Shown: positions 11,801-21,935, counted from the first letter of the stretch. The stretch is DNA of 64,000 bases from Zelonia costaricensis (GCA_030849075.1 JASAOO010003460.1:1-64000), one strand, 5' to 3'. The notes: generated from the letters alone by a model not told the origin. Numbers and translations: made by a program.

Positions 11801-12892
11801 CTGAGCTACGTGCAGAGCGGCGGCAGCCGGCGACTTGACGAGCTGCGGGCGCACCTGCGCGACGTCGAGGGAGCCTGTCAAGCGGCGGCGCAGGAGGCTG
11901 AGGCGGCGGCGGCCCACATCGAGGAGGTGCGCCGCACACTGGGTGACCGGCACCGCCGCTCCGCCGAGATGGACCGGCACGTGGAGGCGCTGCAGCAGGC
12001 CGCGTCCATCGCCGCCGACGAGGCGCACCTGGCCGATACGGAGCGCACGCTATCGAGCCTCAAATCAGATCGTCTGCACGGGGTGGAGGGGCTGCTCGGC
12101 GAGGAGGCGCAGACGGCGAGCCTGGCGGTGCTGCGGGACATGATTGCGGCGAAGGCCGCCGCGCTGGAGAAGATTCGAGCGCAGCAGGACGGCAACATGG
12201 AGGCGATGCTGCTCGACGTGAACCAGCTGAAGCAGCAACTGCGCGGCGACAAGTACCAGAACATCGAGAAGCGCTACCGCTCCACCTTCCTCAAGGTGCA
12301 GACGACCGAGATCTCGATCCAGGACATCGAGAAGTACTACAGCGCGCTGGAGAAGGCCGTGCAGTCGTACCACCAGGAGAAGATCGCGCAGATCAACCAG
12401 ATCATCGCCGAGCTGTGGCGGCAGACGTACCGTGGCAGCGACATCGACACGGTTGAGATCCGCTCCGAGACGGAGGGGACGACGACGACGGCGGCGCGGC
12501 GCAGCTACAACTACCGCGTCGTCATGCGCCGCGGGAACAACGAGATGGACATGCGGGGCCGGTGCAGCGCTGGGCAGAAGGTGCTCGCCTCCATCATTAT
12601 CCGGCTGGCCCTGAGCGAGGCCTTCTGCTGTGACTGCGGCATCCTCGCCCTCGACGAGCCGACAACAAACCTCGACGACGACAACGCGCGCAGCCTCGCC
12701 GACGCGCTGCGCACGCTCATCCAGGTGCGCCGTGCCGTGAAGCACTTCCAGCTCGTCGTCATCACGCACGACGAGCAGTTCGTTCGCGCCCTCGGCGGCC
12801 AGTCGCTGGAGAAGTTCTACTACGTGCACAAGGACCGCGAGGGCGCCTTCTCCGTCATCGACGAGCGCACCTTCGACCAACTGTTTGCTTAG
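8849..12892 (+). CDS. RAD50: RAD50, MRE11 complex ATPase
   Basis: This 1,347-aa SMC-like protein is the ATPase and tether of the MRE11-RAD50 complex, which senses and processes DNA double-strand breaks and holds the ends together. An N-terminal half-ATPase has Walker A GKNGAGKTT at 36-44. It is followed by about 1,150 residues of charged, Glu/Ala/Gln-rich coiled coil, broken by the zinc-hook motif C697-A-V-C700 near the middle. The C-terminal half-ATPase has the signature CSAGQ at 1239-1243 and Walker B ILALDEPTTN from about 1265. The length matches other eukaryotic RAD50 proteins (about 1,300 aa). The ATG at 8849 places the typical N-terminal strand (MTSIEKLQLCGVRSF) first; 18 more in-frame codons lie upstream but begin at a non-ATG codon. 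The long antisense frames over this gene are artefacts of its GC bias. Confidence 0.97.
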   Translation: MTSIEKLQLCGVRSFDPNPANQQFIQFQKPLTVILGKNGAGKTTIIEALLNACTGAMPPGSGTEKGCFVYDPKVVGETEVKAQIRLIFTGKGGKLMQVIRSFQATRSAHRITFTTLDNTVAFQDAATGEVISSTYRASDVDRVVPEMLGVSAAVLEHVIFCHQEECNWPLGPPKDVKRIFDDIFAATRYVLALDRLRDNSKEFRRQLKEHEASLMALREHREQAKALELQIEQKESVVRAIQSRSSDIEPELRELRRAREELRAVEEQIEAAQREVAVTKGRLEERREAVQRIGLPPTAQTLEELLEMRSSFAAQMQQLEAGLVQDTKRQETAAARRRAQEEDLYRTRSNVQLLEREAQQHKQSVAQLRTLVSRLSSEYVLGENDIDERSLQRVLTKAEAAAADARQRVRCATDDIQRDLRTAEEAVQAGVRTLDLCQKEREMREHALASTVRPRIKENAAAVLALGGDGCRAQLQRVRAEVEELRHRAAVAEEVRRQGSGEQRSLRLLKELEEQNATVATLREAMMQQKQQERAQQDLVHLREQAAESGAAVEALVQRDVLPTLCDVGVQLPRDVSADALSLQTLASLRTQAAKVHQVKSQELRDLHARVLQLEKACATQEQKQAYSADELAQCRQAVSAGARRCAALVADVDAYEGVLQSAREASEAAVQQRHALEALATCYHNFLDVAKQAKRCAVCERPFTDSDDLQHFLDRNADKQRTSPEALAAVQAAATAAQDAYQALEDLQSVVATVRQHRQRIPVLEDDLARLANAIAADRAEQEKACAARDAAQSAVHALDGVCQQLAMACAMAEKAATMRDALARREREAELAASTELPSGPATPPRSFDELSELYGAATDRLHQLNKLFTEAQRMERGQDDLATERQLQERQAALYQTEAAVAKLDDLEKAAGELQQEAAQHRARLEELAAQAAAAQRDVDAHRARMQRLRDACQAAEAAERGALDAAEQLLHQLHLCVPPVLSYVQSGGSRRLDELRAHLRDVEGACQAAAQEAEAAAAHIEEVRRTLGDRHRRSAEMDRHVEALQQAASIAADEAHLADTERTLSSLKSDRLHGVEGLLGEEAQTASLAVLRDMIAAKAAALEKIRAQQDGNMEAMLLDVNQLKQQLRGDKYQNIEKRYRSTFLKVQTTEISIQDIEKYYSALEKAVQSYHQEKIAQINQIIAELWRQTYRGSDIDTVEIRSETEGTTTTAARRSYNYRVVMRRGNNEMDMRGRCSAGQKVLASIIIRLALSEAFCCDCGILALDEPTTNLDDDNARSLADALRTLIQVRRAVKHFQLVVITHDEQFVRALGGQSLEKFYYVHKDREGAFSVIDERTFDQLFA

Positions 12893-13667
12893 ACTTCTTT
12901 TTTTTTCCTTTGAAACACGGAGCAAACGCATTTCCGAGGGTGTGCGTGCATCGGCGTGAGCGGGGGAAGGGAGTCCCCGGAGGGGGAGGGGGGGGGCGTG
13001 GTCGATGATGGCCGCTGCTAGGTCTTAAGATTGACGGCACCGCCTGGGCCTTGTGCCACCGCTGCGGCTCTCGCCCTCTCCCATCTTCTCTCTCTCGAGC
13101 CACGTTCTCCGCTTCAGGTGCGGCCTGTGCGTCGAGGACGCACGACTCGACAAGCGTCTCCCCACGTAGGTCAACAAAAAAGGCGCAGGCGCGGTGCGGC
13201 GCCCCACACACCGTAAACCCCCTTGCCAAGGCGCTTGGGGGCTGAGGCCACAACCTACCCAACATCAACGACGAACACGCAAGCACATGAGTACGTTGCA
13301 TGCGCCAGGCCGTGTTTGCGTGCGGAGTGGGCCGGGGCGCATGTCCACCTCCACGCCCGTCTCTTGGACACACGTCTGCCTCTTGGGACGGTGACTGGCT
13401 GCCCTCCCCCCCCCTCCTTCCCCCCCCGCCTCCGTTATCTCCCCGATGCGCTTTCTAAACACCGCCTTGTTGATTCCTCTTGCCTTCACAACACCGCCTC
13501 CTCCGACTGCCGTCTCTCACTCTCTCTGCGCCGCAGCGATTTGGCAACAAAAGTGCCACGCCTTCGCCGTGTTCAGGTCCACCTTCGCCTGCTACACGCG
13601 GCACGCTTCACCCCCCTTCCTCCTCCTTCTTCCCACGCGTACACGTATCAGCTTACACAGAGGAGCC
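12893..13667 (+). other. RAD50-AUK1 intercistronic region
   Basis: No gene is seen. It includes a G-rich run (about 12975-12997), a pyrimidine block (13400-13440) and T/C tracts leading to acceptors at 13535-13536 or, much closer to the start, 13650-13651 and 13659-13660. Confidence 0.65.
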
Positions 13668-14573
13668 ATGACCACCGAGGTGGGCCCAGACGACAATGTT
13701 GTAAACAGCTTCATCGTCACGCCGCCAGCGCCCAAGTCGGACTGGTCGATTCACGACTTCGAGCTGCTGCACAAGCTGGGCGGCGGCAACTACGGCGACG
13801 TCTACCTTGCCTCTGTGCGCAAGAGCAACTACGTCGTCGCCATCAAGAAGCTGTCCATTAAGAAGCTGGCGGAGTTCGACATTGCGAACCAGCTGCGCCG
13901 CGAGATCGAGATCGCCTTCAACACGCGGCACAAGTACCTCCTGCGCACCTACGCGTACTTCTTCGACGAGCACGACATCTACCTCATCCTCGAGCCGTGC
14001 AGCAACGGGATGCTGTACAGCGAGCTGAATCGGGTGAAGCTCTTCCCGCCCCCGACGGCGGCCCGCTACGTGGCGCAGCTGGCCGAGGCGCTGCTCTACC
14101 TACACCAGCATCACATCCTGCACCGTGACATCAAGCCAGAGAACATCCTGCTCGACCACAACCAGAACATCAAGCTGGCCGACTTCGGCTGGTCCGTGCA
14201 CGACCCGCTCAACCGGCGCAAGACCTCCTGCGGCACGCCCGAGTACTTCCCGCCGGAGATTGTGAGTCGGCAGACGTACGACATGAGCGCGGATCTGTGG
14301 TGCCTCGGCATCTTCTGCTTCGAGCTTCTTGTCGGCCACACCCCCTTTGTCAGCAAGGACAACGATCAGATCTACAAGAAGATCCACGCGATGCAGTACA
14401 CCATCCCCGACACGGTGCCGCCAGAGGCGAAGGACCTCATTTCCAGCCTGCTCATTCGCGAGGGCGCGAAGCGGCTGGGCCTGCACCGCGTGCTGAACCA
14501 CCCCTTCCTGCTCAAGTACTACTACACCCCGAACGGCATCACGCCGCCGACGGGGAAGCGGCCGCGCAGCTAG
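13668..14573 (+). CDS. AUK1: Aurora kinase (AUK1/AIRK)
   Basis: This 301-aa Ser/Thr kinase is the Aurora B-type mitotic kinase, the catalytic subunit of the trypanosomatid chromosomal passenger complex, needed for spindle formation and cytokinesis. The kinase domain fills almost the whole protein from about residue 30. The Gly-rich loop is LGGGNYGDVY (37-46), the ATP-binding lysine is K60, the helix-C acidic residue lies in LRREIEI (about 76-82), the catalytic loop is HRDIKPEN (152-159) and the magnesium loop is DFGWS (172-176). The activation segment RRKTSCGT carries T186 at the position of the Aurora phosphothreonine. The Trp after DFG and the RRKT.CGT arrangement set it apart from other AGC-like kinases. 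The ATG at 13668 gives a short N-terminal tail, as in other trypanosomatid Auroras. The nearest AG dinucleotides lie 7 and 16 nt ahead of the start, so the leader may be very short or an upstream acceptor is used. Confidence 0.93.
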   Translation: MTTEVGPDDNVVNSFIVTPPAPKSDWSIHDFELLHKLGGGNYGDVYLASVRKSNYVVAIKKLSIKKLAEFDIANQLRREIEIAFNTRHKYLLRTYAYFFDEHDIYLILEPCSNGMLYSELNRVKLFPPPTAARYVAQLAEALLYLHQHHILHRDIKPENILLDHNQNIKLADFGWSVHDPLNRRKTSCGTPEYFPPEIVSRQTYDMSADLWCLGIFCFELLVGHTPFVSKDNDQIYKKIHAMQYTIPDTVPPEAKDLISSLLIREGAKRLGLHRVLNHPFLLKYYYTPNGITPPTGKRPRS

Positions 14574-15758
14574 CACCGCCGCTTTCCACCGACGCATCGC
14601 ACAAGCGCAGCAGCGGGAGTGCGATCCTCGCGGCCCCGCCGCGGTGGCAATGAATGTCGTTGCCTCGCCGCATCCTTGGTCTTGTGTTGTCCTTTTTTTG
14701 GGTTTTCTTACGTGTGCCGCCTAGATTCACCCGCCTACACTGCGATGCCGTTTTAGATTCAGAGGAGTCGGCGGACAACGGGTGCGAGAGGGGGGGGGAG
14801 GGGGAGGACGGACGACGAGAGAGGGAGGGGGGGAGGGGGGCTGCGGCGAGACTCAGCCGCCCTCGCGAGGACACGGCGATTGTGCCTCTCCCCCTCCGCC
14901 CGACTCCGCACACACCGCTCCCATCTTGCTTTGGCCCCCCCCCCTCCCCCCTCCCCTCCCCTCCCACCTGTTCCTCCCATCTCGTTTTTTTGTAGAGTTT
15001 TCCGTTCCCTGTGCGGCGCATTTCGCTTGTGTGCGTAGCGGCCCTTTCCCCGTCTCTCCTCCACATCACCGGCAACACGACAGGCACACACACACACACA
15101 CGAAGCCACTGAGGGCCAATGAGAACAGCGAACAAGAGGAAACAAACAAGTGCACTCTCGAGGGACCACTGCCGTCCTCGCATGACCACAGGGAAAACAA
15201 AAGAAAAAAAGGGGGAGGCGTACGGTGGGGGTGCGGCGAAGTGGCACAGTCAACGAACCACCAAACGGACAACGCAACAGGGCGCCTGCCATCCACGCAC
15301 TTTGTGGGGTGAAGGGGCGGCCCATACTGATGCGGTGATTTGCTGTCGACACACTTGCTCGCGAGCAGCCTCCCCCCCCTGCGCGCCGCTAGCGTGCCTT
15401 TGCGTGCATCACTGACCTCGCCACTCCGCTGCCCTTCTTCTCGACTCTCGCCGATCCGCCGCGGATCTATCCGCTCGCGCGCGCAAGCACCCTCACGGCA
15501 CATCACGGGTGCCTCCTCGCTTTCTTTTTTGAGTGCTTTGGTGGTCTTCGCCTGCGTGGCCTCTGCGGGCTGGGACTCGACGCATCATAGAGGTCCACAG
15601 CGCCGTGCTTTCCCGTCTTCGCAATCTCTCTGGCGTACATCGACGCTACACCTCCAAACGGGATCGTCTGCTTCTCTATTCCTTGCCCACTCCCTTCCCC
15701 GAGAAACTTCACTCACTCGCACGCCGCTCCCCTCCCCCAGGACGTGTTTCGTAGGAGG
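14574..15758 (+). other. AUK1-ZMYND10-like intercistronic region
   Basis: No gene is seen. The stretch contains a G-rich block (about 14788-14842) and a complementary C-rich block (about 14935-14968) that could pair in RNA, a CA tract near 15088-15101, and a short pyrimidine tract ending in CCCCCAG at 15739-15740, only 18 nt ahead of the next start. Confidence 0.65.
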
Positions 15759-16961
15759 ATGCAGTACAGCGGCAGCGTGATATCCCCGGTGGACGCCGAG
15801 ATCAGCGTCCGCCAGCTGCGCACGTTCGCTGTGGACGAGATCGGGACGTCGGCGTGGAAGGATCAGCGGGAGGCGGTGGAGCGACTGAACATGTGCACGC
15901 ACAGCAACGCTGTGCAGAAGACGGACGACTTTGTCAAGTCCTTCCTGCTCGAGCACGCCAAGCTGGGCGACATCCTGCACGAGCTCCTCGCGATGGAGGT
16001 GTGGCGGCAGCGCGTGCTGCCTGGCGCGAGCGAGGCGGTGGCGCACAACCCCACCGCGGCGTACATGTACTGCGCCTACGAGTCGGTGCTCGTCAACCTG
16101 CTCGAGTGCATCTGCTACTACGAGGAGGTGGTCGTGGGCTTTGGCGACGACGTGCTCGAGCTGATCGACTACTGTTGGCGACAGGTCGCCCGGCTGTTCT
16201 CCGAGAAGAACCTCAGCGAGGTCCCCGCGGCATCCAGCGCTGCCGCGAGAGGTGCTGCTGTAGCCGCGACGGCAGACCCCAAGAAAGAGGACCCTGGCGC
16301 GTACCTGGCGCTGCAGCTGCGGGAGCAACGCATCCAGCGGGCAATGGGCTGCGTCTCGCTGCTGTGGTTTGTCACGGACCACCTCGACGCCCTCCCGCTG
16401 TCGGCCTTGAACAGCATCCTGCGCAAGAACGACATCCCAGTTGGACTGGCCGAGGTGCTGCTCCTGCAGCCGTGGCTGCGCCGCTCCCCCGCGGGCGCGT
16501 TGAAGTTCCAGAACGGCGCCTTTGCGCCCGCCCCGGGCAACGAGGCACAGCGCGTCTGCGTGCCGGAGGCGCACACGTGGTTCTGCCTGCACAAGCTGTT
16601 GTGCGACGCCGAGTGCCGCCGGCAGTACCCGTACACGCAGCACAAGAAGGCCGCCCTGCTGCGCCTCCGCTCTCTGCTCAACGAGACCTTGCTTGACCAG
16701 CTGCCAGCGCTGCAGGATGTGCAGCGCGCGCTGGAGGAGCTCTCCTTCATGGACCCACCGACCGGCACGGAAGAGAAGTTCCGCAGCACCCTCATCATCG
16801 AGCAGGTGCCGAGGCTGCTGTCGGACCTGGACCGCCCCGGCACGAACTGGTCGGTGCAGGTGGAGCGCATGAAGCGACTGCTCAGCGACCGCAGCGAGGC
16901 GGTCAGTGACGCGATGCGCATGTCGCAGCTCTTCGACGTCATGTTTGCCGAGCACCGCTGA
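15759..16961 (+). CDS. ZMYND10-like protein lacking the MYND finger
   Basis: This 400-aa protein resembles ZMYND10 (BLU), a cytoplasmic factor that works with LRRC6 and chaperones to pre-assemble axonemal dynein arms. That role would fit a flagellated cell. The resemblance is clearest over residues about 20-150: a W.DQ...VERLNM segment, then DDFVKSFLLEH, ILHELLAMEVWRQ.VLP, and ESVLVNLLECICYYEEV followed by VLELIDYC. These match the human protein as I remember it, in order and spacing. An Ala-rich insert at about 155-180 interrupts it. The family normally ends in a Cys-rich MYND finger; this protein ends ...MSQLFDVMFAEHR with no such cysteines, and no finger is encoded just downstream. The ATG at 15759 is the first one; the open frame ahead of it begins at a GTG. 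Confidence 0.72.
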   Translation: MQYSGSVISPVDAEISVRQLRTFAVDEIGTSAWKDQREAVERLNMCTHSNAVQKTDDFVKSFLLEHAKLGDILHELLAMEVWRQRVLPGASEAVAHNPTAAYMYCAYESVLVNLLECICYYEEVVVGFGDDVLELIDYCWRQVARLFSEKNLSEVPAASSAAARGAAVAATADPKKEDPGAYLALQLREQRIQRAMGCVSLLWFVTDHLDALPLSALNSILRKNDIPVGLAEVLLLQPWLRRSPAGALKFQNGAFAPAPGNEAQRVCVPEAHTWFCLHKLLCDAECRRQYPYTQHKKAALLRLRSLLNETLLDQLPALQDVQRALEELSFMDPPTGTEEKFRSTLIIEQVPRLLSDLDRPGTNWSVQVERMKRLLSDRSEAVSDAMRMSQLFDVMFAEHR

Positions 16962-18955
16962 GAAGGAGAAGAACGGCAGGCAGGGTGCCGGATAGGGAGG
17001 GTGGCGTGGGCCGGCGAGGGTGAAGTGAAGACGCGCGGCCTCGCTGCGGGAAGTGCGAATGCCAGACACGGCAGCAGTCCACACTGCGGTCGCCTCGCTC
17101 TCGGCCTCTCGTCCCCTTTCCGTCATGTATGTCGCACTTTCTTACTTCCCGAGTCGGAGTCGCCTGCACAATATGGTGTGCTGTGGCTTCTACGTGGAGA
17201 GCTCGCGCTGTGTCTTGGGGTACGAGGTGTTTGCTTTGTTCTCCATGCGTCTTCTCGATCTCCTCCGCCTTCTCCCCCGCATGCGTGTGTTCGCGCGGGC
17301 AGTGGCGCTCTGCTTTATTTGAACCGTGCGGAGGGAGAGGGCGAGAGGGCCAAGGCGCTGCGAACGCGAACACGTGTTCTACGGCACGTTTGGATAGACG
17401 AGCAGCTGCTGCGGCAGTCGCCGGACAGCGCAGCAGCACCGCGAACGCGCGTGAACGTCTGGAGGCTCGCCGTGGTCACGAGCGGAGAACAGAAGCGAAA
17501 AAAACACACACCCAACAAATGTGAGAGCAGGTCGGCCTGCGCTTGCCGCGCCCTACGCCCGCACTCAGGAGGGGGGGGGGCCGCTGGTGCGCATCGCGAG
17601 ACCAACGTTTCGTGGGCTGCCCACGGTGCGGGCTTGCCTCGGATGCTCACGCCGTGACAGCGGTACTGCGGTAAGATGGTCCCCACCCCCTCACACAAAC
17701 ACGCACGCACTGCGTCTCGTCACCTTCCCCTCCCTTTCCGCAGCAGTCGCGTCTGCCCTGCCCCTTTCATCTTCTCTGCATTCGCCCTCTCCTCTCCACC
17801 TCTTACGCGCCCTTCTATTTGCTCCGCGACGCACACAGGAAGAAAGTCGGTGTGAGTGTGCTTATTCGCCACACCTCGGCTCCCTCCTCCCCCTCCTCCT
17901 TTCTCCGCCCTCCCTCCACGCTCTGCTGTGACCCAACATCAATCAACGCGGTCTTACACGCACAACCCCACCAAAAAAAAAAAAGAAGAGAAGAGAGTTA
18001 AGTTCAGCGACGTCACGGTGCACGATATAGCGCCTGCCTTCTTCCTTTTCCCCCTCGCCTTCTCCTGTGTTGTATGTGCTATCACCTGCGTTCCTACCTT
18101 CATCTCTCTCCCTCCCCCCTTCCTGTTACCCTCGCCGATATCCACTTGAGTGCTGTACACACACACACAAGACGCTCGTCTCGTACCACGCCTTCTGCAG
18201 AAGAGTGTGCACGGAGTAGGGCGCTTTAGTTGAAATAAGAAAAAGACGGAAGCGCCTCAGCTCTTCTCCCCCTTTTCCGTTCTTCTCCCGCTTTTCACCG
18301 CCGACGGCCCGTTGATACTCGACGTGTTGGCCCCAACCCCCACCTCGCTGCGTCCACCTCCTCCCAAGTCGCTGCCCGCACTGAGCCCGCAGCCTGCTGG
18401 CCCCTCTTTCTCTTCATCTCTTCATCACACCCCACCAGCCCGTCGCACTGCACCTCCCCACTCCTTTCATTTCTTAGAGTGTGGCTCCAGTTGTGCCTTC
18501 GGTGTGCGTTGTTGCTCGCTCTCGCATTCGCTTCGCCCCCACCCTTCCTCTTGTACCTCCCACTAGCCCCCCACCCCTCGACTGAAGGCTGCAGCATCTT
18601 CCACCTCCCCGAGCCACCCACCCAGCTCCTACCTTTGTCGAATCTCCACCCCTCGTGTGTGCCCTAGTGCCTTGGCCGCCTCGAGTTGTCGTTGTTGTCG
18701 TGCGTTTGTGTGATCTATTCCTTTTGTACCTGAGCTCTTCATTCCCCCTCCCTCCTCCCCGATCCCCCACCCCGCCTCCGCCCTCTCTCTCGCACAACCC
18801 CATTGACCCGCAACTCGTCCAGGGAGGACGGAGCTCTCGTGCTGCATTAGCTCGCACAACGCGCGGCCTCATAGACGCTGACGTCGTTTCTCCGCTTTTT
18901 TGTGTTCTTTTGGTTTGACGCCGTGAGTCTCCCTCATCCCTCGCTCTCTGCCACT

Positions 18956-18956
18956 N
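18956..18956. other. undetermined base N
   Basis: A single N interrupts a C-rich stretch (CCACTNACAT followed by a C-run). No duplicated flank is seen here, unlike the N at 21309, so it is probably a base-call ambiguity or a collapsed homopolymer. Confidence 0.9.
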
Positions 18957-19542
18957 ACATCTCGCCCCCCCCCCCCACGCGTACCCGACTGTGCTGCGAC
19001 TCCCTCCCTCTCTCCTGCCCGCTTGCCCCGCTTTCTCTCCTTATCCGGTCGCAGCACAGGTCAGTCGTCGGCGAAGGCGAGCTTGACGTGCAGTGAGAGT
19101 GTTAGCGAAACACACGGGTGTGTTTGTGTGTCTGTGTGTGTGTCTGTGCACTCGGCCGCCACCTCCCCTCTCTGTCCGTCCCCCGCAAACGCTGGCCCCA
19201 CTCCCCTCTGAATACAAAAGGGAGTACGTGCCCTTCACGCGGCAGGAGAACTCCCCAAGGCCCCACCGTGACTTCGTCATCCGCGCAGAACACGGAAGCC
19301 CAGACAGGGGGCCCTCCTTCCTTTCCTTTCCCGACCCCCCCCCCCGCCTTTACCCGGCTCCTCTTACACGTTCTTCCACGAGAGGTTTATCAGAAACACA
19401 CGTACCCCACTTTACTCCTTCACGCACAAACACTCACACGATCCAAGTCGCTAGGGTGCAGCGTGGTTCGGTGGTCGAGTGGCAGCTGTATCATACCCAT
19501 CCCTGTCATCCAACCTCCCCTTCCCCCCACTTCTTCCGCGGC

Positions 19543-19564
19543 TGTGTGTGTGTGTGTGTGTGTG
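19543..19564 (+). repeat. GT microsatellite
   Basis: A perfect GT tract lies in the pyrimidine-rich non-coding block between the ZMYND10-like gene and the SET/MYND gene. Confidence 0.85.
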
Positions 19565-20215
19565 AGGTCGACAGGCCGCCAGTCCCTGCCGCTCTCTCCC
19601 CCCTCCTCCACCTCCAACTTCTTTTTTTTTTTTACCCGTATTTGGCGCGCCTCCGCGTTACCTCTTCTCTCTTTGCGTGTGTCTTTCCCAGGCTGCTCTC
19701 CGTCTCTCGTTGCGCATCCGCCGCCCCTTTTTTTTTTGTGCCCGGCAGGGGTGCACCGTACCTCGTCCTCCTTCCCTTCCCTTCCCTTCCCTCCCCCCCC
19801 TCCACGCCCCCCGTGTGTGGTCGCTCGCCGCTCCCGTGCGCTGTCCCCCCTTTGCGACTTCCTCCCCTCGCTGCCGTTCCTTTCCCTCGCCCCCCTCTAT
19901 CTATCTCTCAGCTTTGTCTCTCTCTCTCTCCTTCCTTTCTCTATCTATCCCTCTCGCGTGTGTGGTGCTCGCACCGTCACGGCTCCGTGGAACGTGAGAC
20001 GGCGAGCTCGACGACATTGCTGCCTCTCTCGTCCACCCGCCGTTTGTGTACGGGTGCCTTCTCCGGCCGCTGGCTGTGGGTCTCTCCCACCTTTCTTTCT
20101 AAGCTCCTGTTGGTGCCCGTGAGCGTGGGTGAGTGTGTCCTCTTCGCTAGTATTGCCTCCGCGTTTTCATTTTCGCTTGTGTTCTCTTCTTCTCTACGTT
20201 ACTGTGCCACTTGAC

Positions 20216-20267
20216 CGCGTGCGTGTGCGTGTGCGTGTGCGTGTGTTTCTGTGTGTGTGTGTGTGCC
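20216..20267 (+). repeat. GTGTGC hexamer and GT tract
   Basis: Four to five tandem GTGTGC-like hexamers are followed by TTTCT and a GT run. It is non-coding and probably of replication-slippage origin. Confidence 0.8.
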
Positions 20268-21187
20268 CTCCATCCCGCAGAAAAAGCGACAGGAGAGCGC
20301 TGCACCAGAAGGAGCAGTTGGAGTGAGGCGGTCTGTGTTGCCTGGCACAGGGTGGGCCTTCTTCGGGTTCTCTTGTTTCGTTCAGGAAAACAAACAAAAC
20401 ACAACAACAAGCAATATAGGGGCCGGCGTGTTGAGCTTCAGCTGTAATCGTGACTGCGCCGACGTAAAGTGAGAAACAACCACCACCGGTTTCGTTGCCC
20501 CTCCTCTCCCTTTTCTCCTCTTTACCTCATCATCTCCCGGTCTTGTCACACTTGCACGCTCGTTTCTCGCCCCCACCGTCTCTCGCTCTCCACGAATTGG
20601 GTTCTCTCTCGTACTCTAATCTCGCCTCTGCTGAGCTGCTGATTGCGAGCCTCCTGCTCCCCGTCCCTGTCCCCACGGTGCGCTCCTTGCCTTGTGTTTT
20701 CCCTTTTGCCATCGGCGGAGATTCGGGCTGTGTGTCTGCCGGGCAGCTGCGGTCCCGACGTGACGAGCTTACCCAACACCCACCACATTTCTCCTGTCCA
20801 ACCTCCCCGCTCAGCCCCCCTCTTCTTCGCACCGCCAATCCACCAACCCGCTCCGTGTCTGCCGGCGTCTCTCTCTCCTTTCACCCCTTTTGGCTCCTCC
20901 TTCCCTCTGCCCCCCACCCTTCTCACTTGATCACCGCTCTCGTGTTTTGGTTTCTCTTGTGTTGCTGTGCTGTTGTTGCTTTCGGCTTAATCCCTCATCA
21001 CCCCCTCACCTTTGGTGTACGCGTGTGTGCTTTGTGTCGCTCCGTCCCCGCAAGCCTGTGTGTGTGTGTGAGAGTCCGTTTTGCCTGGTCTTCTGTCTCG
21101 CTCTCTCTCACACACTGTTCGCTCCTAGCTTATTGTTGTCTCTCGCAGCTTTTGTTTTTGTTTCCCCCCCCGCCCCCTCCCTGCGCA

Positions 21188-21428
21188 ATTGTCTTTGCTC
21201 TTCTCCCTTTTTCCCCCTTCTCCTCTTCGCGTTGCTCCGCCACTGTGTGTGTGTGTATTGCCCCTACATTCCCCGTCGCATCCTTCCTTCTCTGTCGTTG
21301 CCCCTGCGNATTGTCTTTGCTCTTCTCCCTTTTTCCCCCTTCTCCTCTTCGCGTTGCTCCGCCACTGTGTGTGTGTATTGCCCCTACATTCCCCGTCGCA
21401 TCCTTCCTTCTCTGTCGCTGCCCCTGCG
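21188..21428 (+). repeat. 121-bp direct duplication split by an N
   Basis: The sequence starting ATTGTCTTTGCTCTTCTCCC at 21188-21308 is repeated from 21310 after a single N at 21309. The two copies differ only by one GT unit in the central GT tract and by one T/C difference near the end (TCGTTGCCCC against TCGCTGCCCC). Copy two then runs on into unique sequence. A single N exactly at the junction suggests two overlapping contig ends, or two haplotypes, joined without being merged. Confidence 0.9.
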
Positions 21429-21914
21429 TGTGCGTTTTCCAGTTCGTTTGTGTGTGTGTGTGTGTCCTCGTCGCTGCCACTCCACACCTGTCCCACGACA
21501 CTCTCACCCCCCTCTGCCTCTCTCTCTACGGGCGCTCTGCTCGGGCGGGCACCAAGCTCCCATTCGCATCGCTGAGCGGCACGGAGGAGAGACCAATTGT
21601 GGAAGTGAGTACAGAAGCTGCGGACACTGTTGCTGTTGCCGGCGCTCCTCCCAACAAATCGCCTGTCGACTTGCTTTCTGATCTCTTGTCGAACTCCGGT
21701 GACCCTTCTCCCCCGCCCCTTCCCTCCACCCCCCACCCCCCCACCCCCGACACAAGCCTCACGGCCGCGTCTCCAGACATCTGATCCGCTCTTGCTCGTC
21801 CTTCTCCATCTTTTCGTTCTGTCACCCCCTCCCCCTGTGTTGCTCGCTGCGCTCCTGTATTTGCCACCGCGAGGCGTATCTTGTGTTGACCGGTTTCCCT
21901 TTCTCCCCTTTGTT

Positions 21915-21935
21915 CTGCTGCTGCTGCTGCTGCTG
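21915..21935 (+). repeat. CTG trinucleotide repeat
   Basis: Seven CTG units lie in non-coding pyrimidine-rich DNA. No coding frame is supported across it. Confidence 0.85.

Noticed and set aside
15585..17126. 513-codon minus-strand frame over the ZMYND10-like gene
   Set aside because: Antisense shadow; no motif and wrong strand for this transcription unit.
20495..21784. 429-codon plus-strand open frame
   Set aside because: It spans the N and the duplicated block and has the composition of translated C/T and GT repeats.
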